Both the position numbers and the translations under genes were made by a program. DNA of 64,000 bases, from assembly GCA_050633105.1 (NCBI GenBank), contig JBOEFW010000047.1, positions 1 to 64,000 of the forward strand, in the 5' to 3' direction. The DNA is from Aureispira sp050633105 (GTDB taxonomy: Bacteria > Bacteroidota > Bacteroidia > Chitinophagales > Saprospiraceae). Each line of letters opens with the position of its first letter. Position 1 is the stretch's first letter. Shown piece by piece: positions 53,527-62,993 of this stretch. The notes under the pieces were generated by a model. The model did not search any database, was not told the origin of the DNA, and was given only the letters and a program-made list of their open reading frames with translations.

Positions 53527-56118
53527 CTAATAACACTTTGAGAGTATTTCTCGTTTGATGATTTGGTACTCTTTATTAAGAAATTTCCGTTCATCTTCTT
53601 CACAATACATAAAGTATCCTTTTTTTTCCCAATCACCATATGCAGACACTCGAATGTCTATCCCTTCAATGCTTGTAATTTTTATAAAACAATAATCATT
53701 GCTGCTTTGAGCAACAGATGTCAAACGCCCTTTCACTTTGATTCTATAATATTCATGCCTTACAAGAGGAGGTTTGCAATCATAATAAATATACCCTTCT
53801 ACACAGTCTCCAGTTTTGATTGTTTTAATAAACCGTCCATGTGCTTCCCTTTCTCTCTGCTCCGCCAGACGTTTTTCTTCTTGCTCTTGTCGTTCTACTT
53901 CTTGTTGGGCTTTACGCGCTAAATCACGTGGTTCTTCTTTTGCTCCTAGTGTTTGAAGAAGCTTTATGAGCGACTCATCACCAATAATTTCCTCTGCATA
54001 AGCTAGGGCAGAATGCGATTCATAGTATTTGTCGGATAAGTGAGGATTTTCTTTTTCATACAATGTACAAAAAGAACAGCTCTGCTTTACAGCTGATGAC
54101 CAGGTAGGAAGACAGTTGGGCGAAGTATGCTCTGCATGCCACTTAATACTAAATTGTGCGTTTTCTCGAATCAAAGCATAAAACCGAATCTTGCCTGATT
54201 CATTCATCATTTGACACAACTTTTTTTGAAAAGAAGAACCCATCAAAGCTTGTATCCATTTTTGTTCTGTAGGAGTTAATTGAAGCATAAACTCCTGAAT
54301 AAATATCCATAAATTCTTATAGGAATGTCCATTCCCTTTACTACTTATGGAGAACCGCTCTATCCAAAATATCTTTCCTAAAAAATTCGCCATTTCTTTT
54401 TGATTTGGATACTTATAATCAGAGCGAATACGGCTTAGGAGTGCTCTATAATAGGCCTTTTTTAATACATAATGCTTTTCATCTGCAGTACAATTGAGAT
54501 CTGTTTTAACAGTAAAATTTCGCTTATAGGCTTCAAAACAGAGATTCCCTTGTGCTGTTAAGAGCGTCTCTTCAACTACAGAAAATTTATAGTTGAGTCC
54601 TAATTTTTTTGCAATATCTATAAGACCTAATACTTCTGCTTGAAGCCGCTGTGCATTACGTATTCCTTTTTCAGGAACAGGTATAAGCAAACGCACATCA
54701 GCACTTGCTTCTATTGTTTTTTTAGCCTTCCATTTTGATATAGACCTACGCAATACCATATCAAAGCTTTGTTGTTGGTGGAATGGAGAGTATTTTTTCC
54801 AACGGGCATAAACACTTTGAAGGTATACTGTAACAGAATTATCGTTTTCTTTGTCCCACAGTCTTTCTTCGCCTTTTTCAATCATTTGTTCTCTCAATGT
54901 ACTCTGTCTCCATGTTGATTGTGCAAGAAGAGGCAGGATATCTTTAAGAGTCTTTTCAGTAAGGTTGATTATATTTATTGAACCTAACGTTATTTTTTGG
55001 AGTGCTTCATAATCTCCTGCTGTCATTTGCGGGTAATGTATAATTCGCTCATGAGCATATTTCAAATAAGGTACAATAGTAACCAGTGTATATTTTTGAG
55101 CCAGTTGCATTTCTATCTCTTTGATTTTATCAATACACTTTGTGTGTATTGGTGATCCAGCAGCATAATTTCCATGTAAATAAGCCTTCATCTCTTTAAG
55201 AAAAACACAGGCTGATTCTTGTGTTATAGTATCTTCTTTAGTTTTAAGGTACTGCTCAAAAAGGGAAATTTTTAGATGCTTTAAACGCTCTTCTCCAAGC
55301 ATAGGTAAATAGTGCTTTATCTGTTTAAATACAGAATCAACCACCTCTAAACTTTGATGTGTTATTTTCAAAGATAACCCTGGAATAAGATGAGGATAGA
55401 CTGTCGTCTTTGAGACTAATATCTCATAATCACTTAATTCGTCATAGAGCTCATGAAGGATAGATTGATCTTCTAGTCTTTTACTCCATATCATTGCATC
55501 TTTAAGATTCATTTTTTTACCCTCCTTACTGTAATAAGGTTTTGTGTACATCTGAACAAGCCATTCCACCGCACTTTTTGTGTATATATCATTCGAAGAA
55601 GCACTTGTAACTTTAGAGTATATTCTTCCTATATTGATAAAATAGGTTTCTGCCTTATCTGCATCTTTTAAAACCAGTCTACTTTTGCCTAATAAATACA
55701 ACATCCCAAGATTGTGATCTGCTGGCGCATAGCTATTTCTTGACGCTTGCTCCAATGCTTCTAAGCATTTTCTATCATCTGGTTTTACTCCTCTTCCTTT
55801 GTAATACATATAGGCCATTCGATGATATGCCGCTACTTCTCCTTTCTTTATTGCTTTCTTGTAAAATTTAACGGCTTGTCTATCTAATTCTGCCCTTCTT
55901 CGTGGATCTCTCTCTGATCGAAAACGCCTGTAGAAATCTCCACAGTAAGTGTATCTTTTATTCTTTTTTGCTTCTTCCACATATGTCTTTAAGGATTCTT
56001 CATCTTGGGGAATATAAATGCGAGCTTCTTGAAGTTCTATCACTTCATTTTGAGCATTAGCTACACCTAATATTATGAAAAGAAAATAGATGCTCCATGC
56101 ATACCTGTTAATCTTCAT
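53527..56118 (-). CDS. exported Sel1-like repeat protein
   Basis: 863 residues with a signal peptide (about 1-22, ending in VANA). Sel1-like repeats lie at about residues 70-160: AVKFYKKAIKKGEVAAYHRM, AYMYYKGRGVKPDDRKCLEA, DHNLGMLYLLGKSRL. The long middle part is helical without known motifs. A Glu/Gln/Arg-rich coiled coil (about 745-785) precedes a small beta domain at the C-terminus (GDCVEGYIYYDCKPP). There are many cysteines, which suits an exported protein. The gene is divergent from the XRE regulator. Sel1 proteins usually act as scaffolds; the partner here is unknown. Confidence 0.82.
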   Translation of the reverse strand: MKINRYAWSIYFLFIILGVANAQNEVIELQEARIYIPQDEESLKTYVEEAKKNKRYTYCGDFYRRFRSERDPRRRAELDRQAVKFYKKAIKKGEVAAYHRMAYMYYKGRGVKPDDRKCLEALEQASRNSYAPADHNLGMLYLLGKSRLVLKDADKAETYFINIGRIYSKVTSASSNDIYTKSAVEWLVQMYTKPYYSKEGKKMNLKDAMIWSKRLEDQSILHELYDELSDYEILVSKTTVYPHLIPGLSLKITHQSLEVVDSVFKQIKHYLPMLGEERLKHLKISLFEQYLKTKEDTITQESACVFLKEMKAYLHGNYAAGSPIHTKCIDKIKEIEMQLAQKYTLVTIVPYLKYAHERIIHYPQMTAGDYEALQKITLGSINIINLTEKTLKDILPLLAQSTWRQSTLREQMIEKGEERLWDKENDNSVTVYLQSVYARWKKYSPFHQQQSFDMVLRRSISKWKAKKTIEASADVRLLIPVPEKGIRNAQRLQAEVLGLIDIAKKLGLNYKFSVVEETLLTAQGNLCFEAYKRNFTVKTDLNCTADEKHYVLKKAYYRALLSRIRSDYKYPNQKEMANFLGKIFWIERFSISSKGNGHSYKNLWIFIQEFMLQLTPTEQKWIQALMGSSFQKKLCQMMNESGKIRFYALIRENAQFSIKWHAEHTSPNCLPTWSSAVKQSCSFCTLYEKENPHLSDKYYESHSALAYAEEIIGDESLIKLLQTLGAKEEPRDLARKAQQEVERQEQEEKRLAEQREREAHGRFIKTIKTGDCVEGYIYYDCKPPLVRHEYYRIKVKGRLTSVAQSSNDYCFIKITSIEGIDIRVSAYGDWEKKGYFMYCEEDERKFLNKEYQIIKREILSKCY

Positions 56119-56275
56119 ACGTTTTTCGTTTTTGTTGGAAAGGAAAATTTCTTGTACGAAGATAAAAAGAAAAGAGTAAAAGATACTTTAAAGTACCCTA
56201 CTTTTAGAACGTGAATTTAAAAGGCGTTGTTTTTAAAGGGGGATACTGCCATTTTTATGCTTAAAATCATAATAA

Positions 56276-56539
56276 ATGGCCGACTTAGACGAATTCACGC
56301 AGAAGAATATAGAGCAGATAGCCCAACGTATCCGCACCTTACGAAAAGAGCGAGGGTATAGTAACCAAGAAAAATTTGCCTATGAGATAGACATTGCTCG
56401 GGCGCAATATGGCCGTTATGAACGTGGAATAGATTTAAAAATTAGTAGTCTTTCAAAAATCTTGTTCGCGCATGGGATCACGCTTCAAGAGTTTTTTGCT
56501 GCTGGGTTTGAGGACGTAGAGCAGAAAGAAGAACTATAA
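56276..56539 (+). CDS. XRE-family helix-turn-helix regulator
   Basis: 87 residues. An HTH_3 domain occupies most of the protein: IAQRIRTLRKERGYSNQEKF, AYEIDIARAQYGRYERG, LKISSLSKILFAHGITLQEF. It is divergent from the Sel1 gene with 157 bp between them, where its operator probably lies, and its end overlaps the convergent 266-residue gene by 6 bp. It is a likely repressor of the neighbouring gene or of the mobile element. Confidence 0.88.
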   Translation: MADLDEFTQKNIEQIAQRIRTLRKERGYSNQEKFAYEIDIARAQYGRYERGIDLKISSLSKILFAHGITLQEFFAAGFEDVEQKEEL

Positions 56540-57334
56540 ATCCATATTCTTCACAGCAGTCTTCAATTTTTGCAAAAGTTGTTCTGCCTGAGAAGAAGCT
56601 TGTACTTGTTCAAATTCACCTGCAAGTGTTTCAAAAATCGTAGCCTGAGAAAAATAAAAAACTTTCTCTTGATTCAAGGCAGGTGCATTCTTTTGTTGAT
56701 GCTTTATAAGCGTATTGGTAGACTCTTGAAGTGTTGTGTAAAATTGCTGTGAAACTTCTTTTAATCGTTTCTTTTCCTGCAAAGCCTTTGTTATAACCAC
56801 GGGGATATTTGCTCCATATTGTTCTTCATTCGCGATCGTTTCAATCCAATAATCTTCCTGTTGTTTTTTTACCTTCTCATAACCGATTACAAGCTGCTTA
56901 TTTATAGGTTGACATCTCATAACAAACCAATTGTTCTCAAAAAAGGCCTTCACATAATAATACGTTTCACTTTTTTCGATCTCTTTTTTCAAGCGATTCT
57001 CTGTTGTTATTTTTCCATATGAATACCACAACGTCCCTACTCCTACTAAAAAATAATCAAGAACAAGCAATACTTTTTCTCCATCTAATCCATCAGATTT
57101 TAGCAGACTCTCATAGAATAACAATCCACTCATAACAACAGCTGCAATCCCCAAAACAATAACCGTTTTATGGCTCTCCAAAGAATCATCAATCTTGGCC
57201 AACCACTTCCCTCGCACCAGTATTCTTTCTGACGAGAGACGTTCTTTCACGTAGTGTTCCAGATTTTGTTCCGCATCTTTGTTATAATCAATATAACAAT
57301 CTTGAATTTTCTCAGGAAAAGAAGTGCAAAGCAT
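56534..57334 (-). CDS. membrane protein of unknown function, two transmembrane helices
   Basis: 266 residues. After a roughly 55-residue cytoplasmic head there are two membrane helices (VIVLGIAAVVMSGLLFY and LVLDYFLVGVGTLWYSY). A long helical soluble part follows, with Gln- and Lys-rich coiled-coil stretches (about 190-260). There is no enzyme motif. It lies just before the transfer genes and may be an accessory of the element. Confidence 0.65.
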   Translation of the reverse strand: MLCTSFPEKIQDCYIDYNKDAEQNLEHYVKERLSSERILVRGKWLAKIDDSLESHKTVIVLGIAAVVMSGLLFYESLLKSDGLDGEKVLLVLDYFLVGVGTLWYSYGKITTENRLKKEIEKSETYYYVKAFFENNWFVMRCQPINKQLVIGYEKVKKQQEDYWIETIANEEQYGANIPVVITKALQEKKRLKEVSQQFYTTLQESTNTLIKHQQKNAPALNQEKVFYFSQATIFETLAGEFEQVQASSQAEQLLQKLKTAVKNMDL

Positions 57335-57549
57335 AATTTTCTCTTTTATAAACGGTGTAAAAATCAGAAAAAGAACGAGTCCACAAGCGATATATATACT
57401 TTTTCAACTTCTTAAAGGGAACGATATTCAACAGAATATGAGTTATATAAATCAAGAGTCCAACCATTTTTCAACATTTATTTCTCACAAAGCGTTCGCC
57501 AAAAACAAAAGAGCTAAGCGCCTGGCTGGCTAGGGCTAAAAATGGAGTG

Positions 57550-57623
57550 CTTGTTTTGGTTGTTCGATAGGTATCAGGAGTGAACAAGGTGAAAGAGGGA
57601 TGCATAGGAACAATCAAAACAAG
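57550..57623. repeat. 16-bp inverted repeat in front of the transfer genes
   Basis: CTTGTTTTGGTTGTTC (57550-57565) and GAACAATCAAAACAAG (57608-57623) are complementary with one mismatch and enclose 42 nt. The 407-bp gap (57335-57741) holds nothing else recognisable. It could be a regulator site, a stem-loop RNA, or part of an origin of transfer. Confidence 0.5.
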
Positions 57624-57741
57624 GTTTATTTTTATTTGAGCACAACAATACGCACTTACTCAATGATTTTCAACCACTTATAACTTTACTAGTAATATAC
57701 TTAAGTAAGGTCTAAATAAGGCACAAAAAAGACTGATATCA

Positions 57742-60381
57742 ATGGAAGCATACTACAGTTTTTTACGAACAATACGCCACGAAGCGAAGGCAACAACAGG
57801 CCTTTCAGAACTTTGTCTGCAAACACTCCGCACAAGAAAAAGTACTTGGATTAGCGAAGCTGACTTTCACCATAATGAAGTACTTTTCCTTGACCTCTCC
57901 AAGCGAATATATATCTGGGGAAAAACGCTTCAAAAGAAAGATTCTCGTCTTTTTCATTCAGTCATCAATACTCTTACACAGTATACATCAAGCGTCTTAG
58001 AACAGTGGTATGCTTTTCCTTGGCACAAAGCTCTTTCTGCCTCTAAATTGGTTCACCTCAACATCTGGTTAGGACAACAACACAGAGAAATTATACAGCT
58101 CTATCAACAAGGTTTTTATGAAGTTCAAGTAGCCGCTCAATGGAATCTTCCTAAAAACCTTACCGTAAAATTAGAGCCCTCAGAAAAAGAAATTTTAGAA
58201 CAATACTGGAGCTCTTGGTTTCGCGCTCGACTCACGATTGCCTTTAAAGAAAATATCAATGTGTACCTTGCTCTCTATCGTTTAGAAGAAAGCACAGCGC
58301 TTCTTGACCAACCAAGCCCTACACCATCCGACAACCACCTTGTCTACAAAATCAAACAAAAAGTACAACGCGGCCTTTATCCTATTATAGACCAAAGAAA
58401 GGTCCAGCAAGTATCTCAGCTCTTTCAACGCAATGAAGATATAAACCTTCAAGGACTCAAAACTCTTTTTGAGAAAGATAACCCTTTCATTTACACCATC
58501 CTTCAAGACAAGAAAAACTGGGAAAAAGAGCAAAAGGAATTAGCCAATCAATATGCGAACCATACAACTACTATTCGCCAATTCTTTCGCCTAAAAAAAG
58601 AAGCCTTTGAAACATTTAGAAGCCTTGTACAAAGTGTTCCTTTAAAACAAACAAAAGGGGCACTTTCAATAGGTTCAATCTGCTTTGAGAATTGGTTTGA
58701 AGATCCTCAAACAAAGTGTTTTTTGGATCATATTTTCACCATGCTCACAGAAAATGCAGGCCATCGCATACTCAACAACAACCTTACGCTATGGAAAAGG
58801 GCACTCCAACGTATTGTTTCCATAAGCAATAAATATGATAACAAAGTTCAGGCACAGCTTGAAGATATCCTTCACAAAGACTTGGATCGTTTAAGCTCCT
58901 ATACCCAAAATACAGTAAAAAGGCTCTGCTCTTCCTCAAATGGAGCAATAAGTGCTTCTAAGAAAGGTATTTCTGTCCAAACCTATTTGGAACAGCATAG
59001 CAGGTCTGTTTATTCTCATGGTATGATACAAAAATTTCAAGCGCTTGCTCTTCCTGTATACATCACCCTATCAAGTCGCCAACGACATACCTATATTCTG
59101 GGTAAAAGTGGCAGCGGAAAAACAGAACTCTTGAAATACCTCATACATCAAGACATCCAAGCAGGAAATGGAGTCTTCGTCCTTGATCCACATGGCGACC
59201 TAGCCCAAGAATGCTTGCGTTTTAAGCTTTTTGAGCAACCTACTTACAAAGATCGCTTGGTCTATATTTCACCTGAGTACATGAACCAAGGTTTTGTTCC
59301 TCAGTACAATCCGTTTGATTATGTTCCAACAGAAACAACTATTTTTGAGCAGCGCAATGCCCTTTCTGTTCGGGCAAAGGAATTATCAAAATCCTTTGAG
59401 TCCTTCTTTGGGAATGACTTTACGCCCAATATGAAGCTGCTTCTTGGTAATTGTATAAAACTGCTGCTTGAAGCCCCTCATGTTCATCTAGGACACCTTA
59501 TAGACCTACTCTATCCCAATGGAACAGGAACAGACCCCTATGAAGATATTCTAGCCACACACCATGACAGTTCCCTTCGCCAATACTTTGAACACATTTT
59601 CCCTGCTGGCCGACTTGATCTAGCCAAAACAGCCCTCATTACACGACTCGATGAAGCCACTTCAAACCAGTTTTTTAAACACATGCTCTATGCCCCAAAA
59701 TCTAGTTTCAACTTCCGATCATTATTAGACCAAGGATACATCATCATAATCAATGCCTCCCAAGCAAAACTTTCAAGGGATGGCACGCATATACTAGGCG
59801 CACTCTTGACCGCAGAGATGACTATCATGGCTCTTGGCAGAGCCAATCAATCGGCCTCCAAACGAAAGCCAATCTTTGCTTATATTGATGAGTGTCAAAA
59901 TTTTCTCAATGACGGGATTGATAAGTTATTAGCAGAAGGGCGAAAATATGGGGTACACCTCCTTATGGCCAATCAATTTTTAGGTCAATTTGATGGTATG
60001 TCACGGCTTAAACAGTCCATCTTTGCCAATACGGCTATAAAACTATGTGGGAGTGCTTCTGTGAAAGACCAAACGGCTATGGCCAAAGAATTAAAATACA
60101 CCTTTGATTCCAACCTTCAATTAGGCAAAGGGCGCTTTGTTTGTGGCATCGAAGGATACAAAGGAATACTCATTCAGGCTTCTAACAAACTTTTACCACC
60201 TCTTGAAAAGAATCCACATTATGCATCAGAAGAAAAAGTAAAAACAATCCTCCAAGAGCAATTAGAGCAATACTATCACCAAATTGATTCATACACAGGC
60301 GAAACAAAAAAGACAGATCCAGAAGACACGCACAAATCTTCATCAAACGATACTTTTTTCCCTGAAATTGACGACTTATAA
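57742..60381 (+). CDS. TraD/HerA-type DNA-transfer ATPase
   Basis: 879 residues. The N-terminal 430 residues are helical and specific to this kind of element. The ATPase domain follows: Walker A GKSGSGKT (454-461), VFVLDPHGDLAQECL, Walker B FAYIDECQNFLND (Asp716, Glu717) and a sensor-like QSIFANTAIKLCGS. There is no membrane anchor, unlike VirD4, so it resembles the soluble TraD/HerA-like group with a TraM-recognition-type end. An Asp/Ser/Lys-rich C-terminal tail may bind a partner. The next gene, a Replic_Relax protein, starts 22 bp after it, so a motor plus DNA-processing pair is likely. Confidence 0.87.
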   Translation: MEAYYSFLRTIRHEAKATTGLSELCLQTLRTRKSTWISEADFHHNEVLFLDLSKRIYIWGKTLQKKDSRLFHSVINTLTQYTSSVLEQWYAFPWHKALSASKLVHLNIWLGQQHREIIQLYQQGFYEVQVAAQWNLPKNLTVKLEPSEKEILEQYWSSWFRARLTIAFKENINVYLALYRLEESTALLDQPSPTPSDNHLVYKIKQKVQRGLYPIIDQRKVQQVSQLFQRNEDINLQGLKTLFEKDNPFIYTILQDKKNWEKEQKELANQYANHTTTIRQFFRLKKEAFETFRSLVQSVPLKQTKGALSIGSICFENWFEDPQTKCFLDHIFTMLTENAGHRILNNNLTLWKRALQRIVSISNKYDNKVQAQLEDILHKDLDRLSSYTQNTVKRLCSSSNGAISASKKGISVQTYLEQHSRSVYSHGMIQKFQALALPVYITLSSRQRHTYILGKSGSGKTELLKYLIHQDIQAGNGVFVLDPHGDLAQECLRFKLFEQPTYKDRLVYISPEYMNQGFVPQYNPFDYVPTETTIFEQRNALSVRAKELSKSFESFFGNDFTPNMKLLLGNCIKLLLEAPHVHLGHLIDLLYPNGTGTDPYEDILATHHDSSLRQYFEHIFPAGRLDLAKTALITRLDEATSNQFFKHMLYAPKSSFNFRSLLDQGYIIIINASQAKLSRDGTHILGALLTAEMTIMALGRANQSASKRKPIFAYIDECQNFLNDGIDKLLAEGRKYGVHLLMANQFLGQFDGMSRLKQSIFANTAIKLCGSASVKDQTAMAKELKYTFDSNLQLGKGRFVCGIEGYKGILIQASNKLLPPLEKNPHYASEEKVKTILQEQLEQYYHQIDSYTGETKKTDPEDTHKSSSNDTFFPEIDDL

Positions 60382-60403
60382 AACACTTTTAAAGACACGC
60401 CTC

Positions 60404-61285
60404 ATGACGCTTCAAGAACGTGAAATCAATATACTGGCCTACCTATTTCGTTACAAGTATATGAACACCCATCAAATAAAAAGGCTCTTTTTTGAAGGCC
60501 AAACAGATGCCAATATGCATCGCATACTCACAAAGTTGGTGCAACTCAAATTGATAGAGCGCATCCGCTTTCCAAAAACCAAAAACATCCACTTTGGGAG
60601 TCTTCTCTATTTAGAACCACGGGGCGCACTATGCCTTGCCAACGAATGGGGAATGACAAAAAAAGCTTTGGGATTTAAGCGTATCATTCGCCCTCTGCAA
60701 AGTGTCAACCATTTTTATCATCGAATGCGATTGGTCGATTTTTGGATCCAATTGGATAACGAAATCGAACAAAGCCATATTGAGTTAAAATACATCACCA
60801 CAGAAGCGCATAAAAGACAGGAAGATGGCCAATACGTTTCACAAACCATGCTTTCTACCAAGGACGGAGAGCACACTCTCATTCCTGATATTTGCTTTGT
60901 ACTCGAAAACCCACAAAAAGGAACAGAAGTCGTCTTTTTTGTAGAAATTGATAGTGGTAAAGAAACCATCGCTGGCCGTTTTAAAGCCTCTAAACCTGGC
61001 TCTCTTTTACACAAATATCAAACGTATGAACGCATCTTAATAGATGGAGGTTGGAAAAATCGATTAGAAACCACAGCAAAAGCTTTTTTAGTTCTCACCG
61101 TAACCGAAACGGAAAGACATATACAATCCATCCATCACAAATGTGCGCCCAAAATAAACTATCCACAACTCTTTTTACTCTCTACTCATCAGCATATCGC
61201 AGATCTAGGGCTTCTCTTTGAAGTTATCTGGCAGGAAATGAAAGGAGAAAGCAAGAGAGCTTTAATTCGCAAGGATCTTAGCTAA
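60404..61285 (+). CDS. Replic_Relax family replication-relaxation protein
   Basis: 293 residues from the ATG at 60404; the open frame extends upstream into the previous gene, but MTLQEREINILAYLFRYKY is the typical start. The winged-helix part (MNTHQIKRLFFEGQTDANMH, then RILTKLVQLKLIERI) fits Replic_Relax proteins. The central FFVEIDSGKETIAGRF is a nuclease-like Asp/Glu pattern (PD, E-x-D). Members take part in plasmid DNA processing, some probably as relaxases. It is coupled to the ATPase gene. Confidence 0.82.
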   Translation: MTLQEREINILAYLFRYKYMNTHQIKRLFFEGQTDANMHRILTKLVQLKLIERIRFPKTKNIHFGSLLYLEPRGALCLANEWGMTKKALGFKRIIRPLQSVNHFYHRMRLVDFWIQLDNEIEQSHIELKYITTEAHKRQEDGQYVSQTMLSTKDGEHTLIPDICFVLENPQKGTEVVFFVEIDSGKETIAGRFKASKPGSLLHKYQTYERILIDGGWKNRLETTAKAFLVLTVTETERHIQSIHHKCAPKINYPQLFLLSTHQHIADLGLLFEVIWQEMKGESKRALIRKDLS

Positions 61286-61799
61286 AGAAGAAAAATCAGT
61301 TGCTCTTTTTCTTAAGAGCACAGTAGAATAAAGCTAGTCTAGAGAGAGGTGTCCTCCTGCCCTTTCTCATTTTTTGTTTGGCAAGCACTAAAAAAGATAC
61401 AAAGATAAGATGACTTATTCTATACTCTTTTTTCTTCAGCCCCCTCTCTTTCTTGACCTACCAAAACATCATCTAACAAAAGATCGTGTCGATTATTTTC
61501 TGTTATCCCTTCCATGAGCCATTCAATTGTCAGCATTATCTCAATGAATAGAGAATATTTATCTTTTTGTCAAAAAACGTTTGGTCTAGGATTCTTTTTC
61601 GGGTAAGGTACTTTTCGCTGGCGCAAGACACCTATACGGTCTTGTGCTTTTTAATGGAGGTACAATAAAGATTCTCATAGTAAAAAATGAGTTCTCTTTT
61701 TCAAGCTCCTTATTTCTTCACAGCTCTTGTGCCAGCCGTTCTTTTACAGTTTCGTCTGGATCTTCAAGAGCTTCTTTTTTCTAAAAAATAGCTCCCATT
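61286..61799. other. non-coding stretch between Replic_Relax and RadC genes
   Basis: No gene was recognised. It contains a 7-bp hairpin (TGCTCTT...AAGAGCA near 61300) and the terminator at 61621. It is T/C-rich otherwise, with no direct repeats of iteron type. Confidence 0.4.
61621..61652 (+). terminator. intrinsic terminator
   Basis: GCGCAAGAC (61621-61629) and GTCTTGTGC (61639-61647) form a stem with one G-T pair and a 9-nt loop, followed by TTTTT. It separates the ATPase/Replic_Relax unit from the RadC gene. Confidence 0.75.
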
Positions 61800-62279
61800 A
61801 TGAGTGCACTTACCGCGAGCCAACTGGCTCAAATACCTGAGATTGCTGTGTCATTTCGTTTTAATACGCTTCCCAATCAGGCGCATCAAGAACCCCCAAT
61901 TATCAATGGTTCTGAAAATGCCTACCAAATCTTTCTTCATTGTTGGGAGAAAGAAAGCCTCGAATACGAAGAGCGCATGTATATCATGCTCTTAAACGCC
62001 AGCAATCAGGTGCTTGGAGTCCATCATCACGCAACTGGTGGACGTATGTATGTCCTGACTGACATTGGGCAAATCTTTGGCATTGTCCTGAAAGCCAATG
62101 CGACAGGCGTACTCCTTGCCCACAATCATCCTTCGGGAAGAATGCACCCATCGGAGGATGACAAGATGCTTACCAAGAAAGTAGCAAAAGCCGCTGCGCT
62201 CTTGAAGGTCAAACTGTATGACCACCTCATCATCACTCCAAAAGCATATTTCTCTTTTAGTGATGAAGGCTTGTTGTAG
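61800..62279 (+). CDS. RadC-like JAB-domain protein
   Basis: 159 residues. The RadC/JAB (DUF2466) signature is AHNHPSG with metal-binding His residues, preceded by an acidic RMYIMLLNASNQVLGVHHHA and followed by DDKMLTKKVAKAAALL and YDHLIIT. The N-terminal HhH part of full RadC is missing, as in the short versions typical of plasmids and integrative elements of Bacteroidota. A metallo-isopeptidase fold is sure; the substrate is unknown. Confidence 0.9.
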   Translation: MSALTASQLAQIPEIAVSFRFNTLPNQAHQEPPIINGSENAYQIFLHCWEKESLEYEERMYIMLLNASNQVLGVHHHATGGRMYVLTDIGQIFGIVLKANATGVLLAHNHPSGRMHPSEDDKMLTKKVAKAAALLKVKLYDHLIITPKAYFSFSDEGLL

Positions 62280-62386
62280 TCGTGCCTCTTTAGGCAGCGT
62301 CTGCAATACCTATTCTAGCAGGAGAATAAAAGGAGTCGGACAATAAAAAACAGAATATTTTTTACTCGTTCAAGGCAAAAAACAAA

Positions 62387-62404
62387 GCTTTAGCGGGCTA
62401 AAGC
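62387..62404. repeat. 8-bp perfect inverted repeat before the mobilisation genes
   Basis: GCTTTAGC (62387-62394) and GCTAAAGC (62397-62404) flank two bases. It lies in the gap before the relaxase genes, where an origin of transfer is often found. Confidence 0.35.
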
Positions 62405-62479
62405 GCGTATTTTTAACGCTGAAAGAGAAAAAAAAGAACTGTTTTTTTAGTACGAAAACTTTTGTGATACTGCGTAATG

Positions 62480-62520
62480 AACGACTTCAAAGCTCTAGCT
62501 TTCGGGGTCGTTCTCTTTTT
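62480..62520 (+). terminator. intrinsic terminator
   Basis: The outer stem is AACGAC...GTCGTT, the inner stem AAAGCT-CT-AGCTTT, and CTCTTTTTAATTTTT follows. It probably ends the RadC transcript. An overlapping 41-codon ATG frame (62476-62601) is not considered real. Confidence 0.7.
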
Positions 62521-62612
62521 AATTTTTCATACTCTATCCCATAAAACAACCACAAAAACTTCGGCGGAGGAAAATCCAGCTTCCAAAAAGTACGATTCGT
62601 AAAGAAATTCGA

Positions 62613-62993
62613 TTGTTGCCAGAACACCTACGCATCCTTCAAAAAGGAGCCAACAACCATGCAACCGCGCTTTCTCGGTTCATTCCACAAGCGGCGCTCT
62701 CCTATTGTAACCAGGTTTTTATTACTCCTGATAAAGACCAAATCCAACAAATAGCCCTCAGCTGTCGCGAGGTGAGCAATGCCTTATATCAAATCGCTTA
62801 CAAACACCCCACTTTCACCAAAGACGACCTCCAAAACATCAACGACATGGTAGTTGTCTTGGAACAATCACTTTTGCATATTCTCAACCACCCTCCACAC
62901 CTTGCGGATATACTGCGTCAAGCCTTCAAAGACAAAAAACTTCGCCCTTGGTTGATTAAAAACATAGAACAGCTTAAAGCGACTGCTTCATGA
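62613..62993 (+). CDS. relaxosome accessory (MobC-like) protein
   Basis: 126 residues from a TTG at 62613. The frame is open and protein-like further upstream (KIQLPKSTIRKEIR, basic) as far as 62523, but has no ATG or GTG there, so the true start is uncertain; a GGAGG at 62566-62570 could serve a non-standard start. The visible part is helical (REVSNALYQIAYKHPTF) and fits the small accessory proteins encoded before MobA/VirD2-type relaxases. Its end overlaps the relaxase start by 4 bp (ATGA). Confidence 0.65.
   Translation: MLPEHLRILQKGANNHATALSRFIPQAALSYCNQVFITPDKDQIQQIALSCREVSNALYQIAYKHPTFTKDDLQNINDMVVVLEQSLLHILNHPPHLADILRQAFKDKKLRPWLIKNIEQLKATAS

Noticed and set aside
62476..62601. 41-codon ORF with a hydrophobic start
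   Set aside because: It overlaps a clear terminator hairpin and T-run, and the other frame is the continuation of the MobC-like protein.
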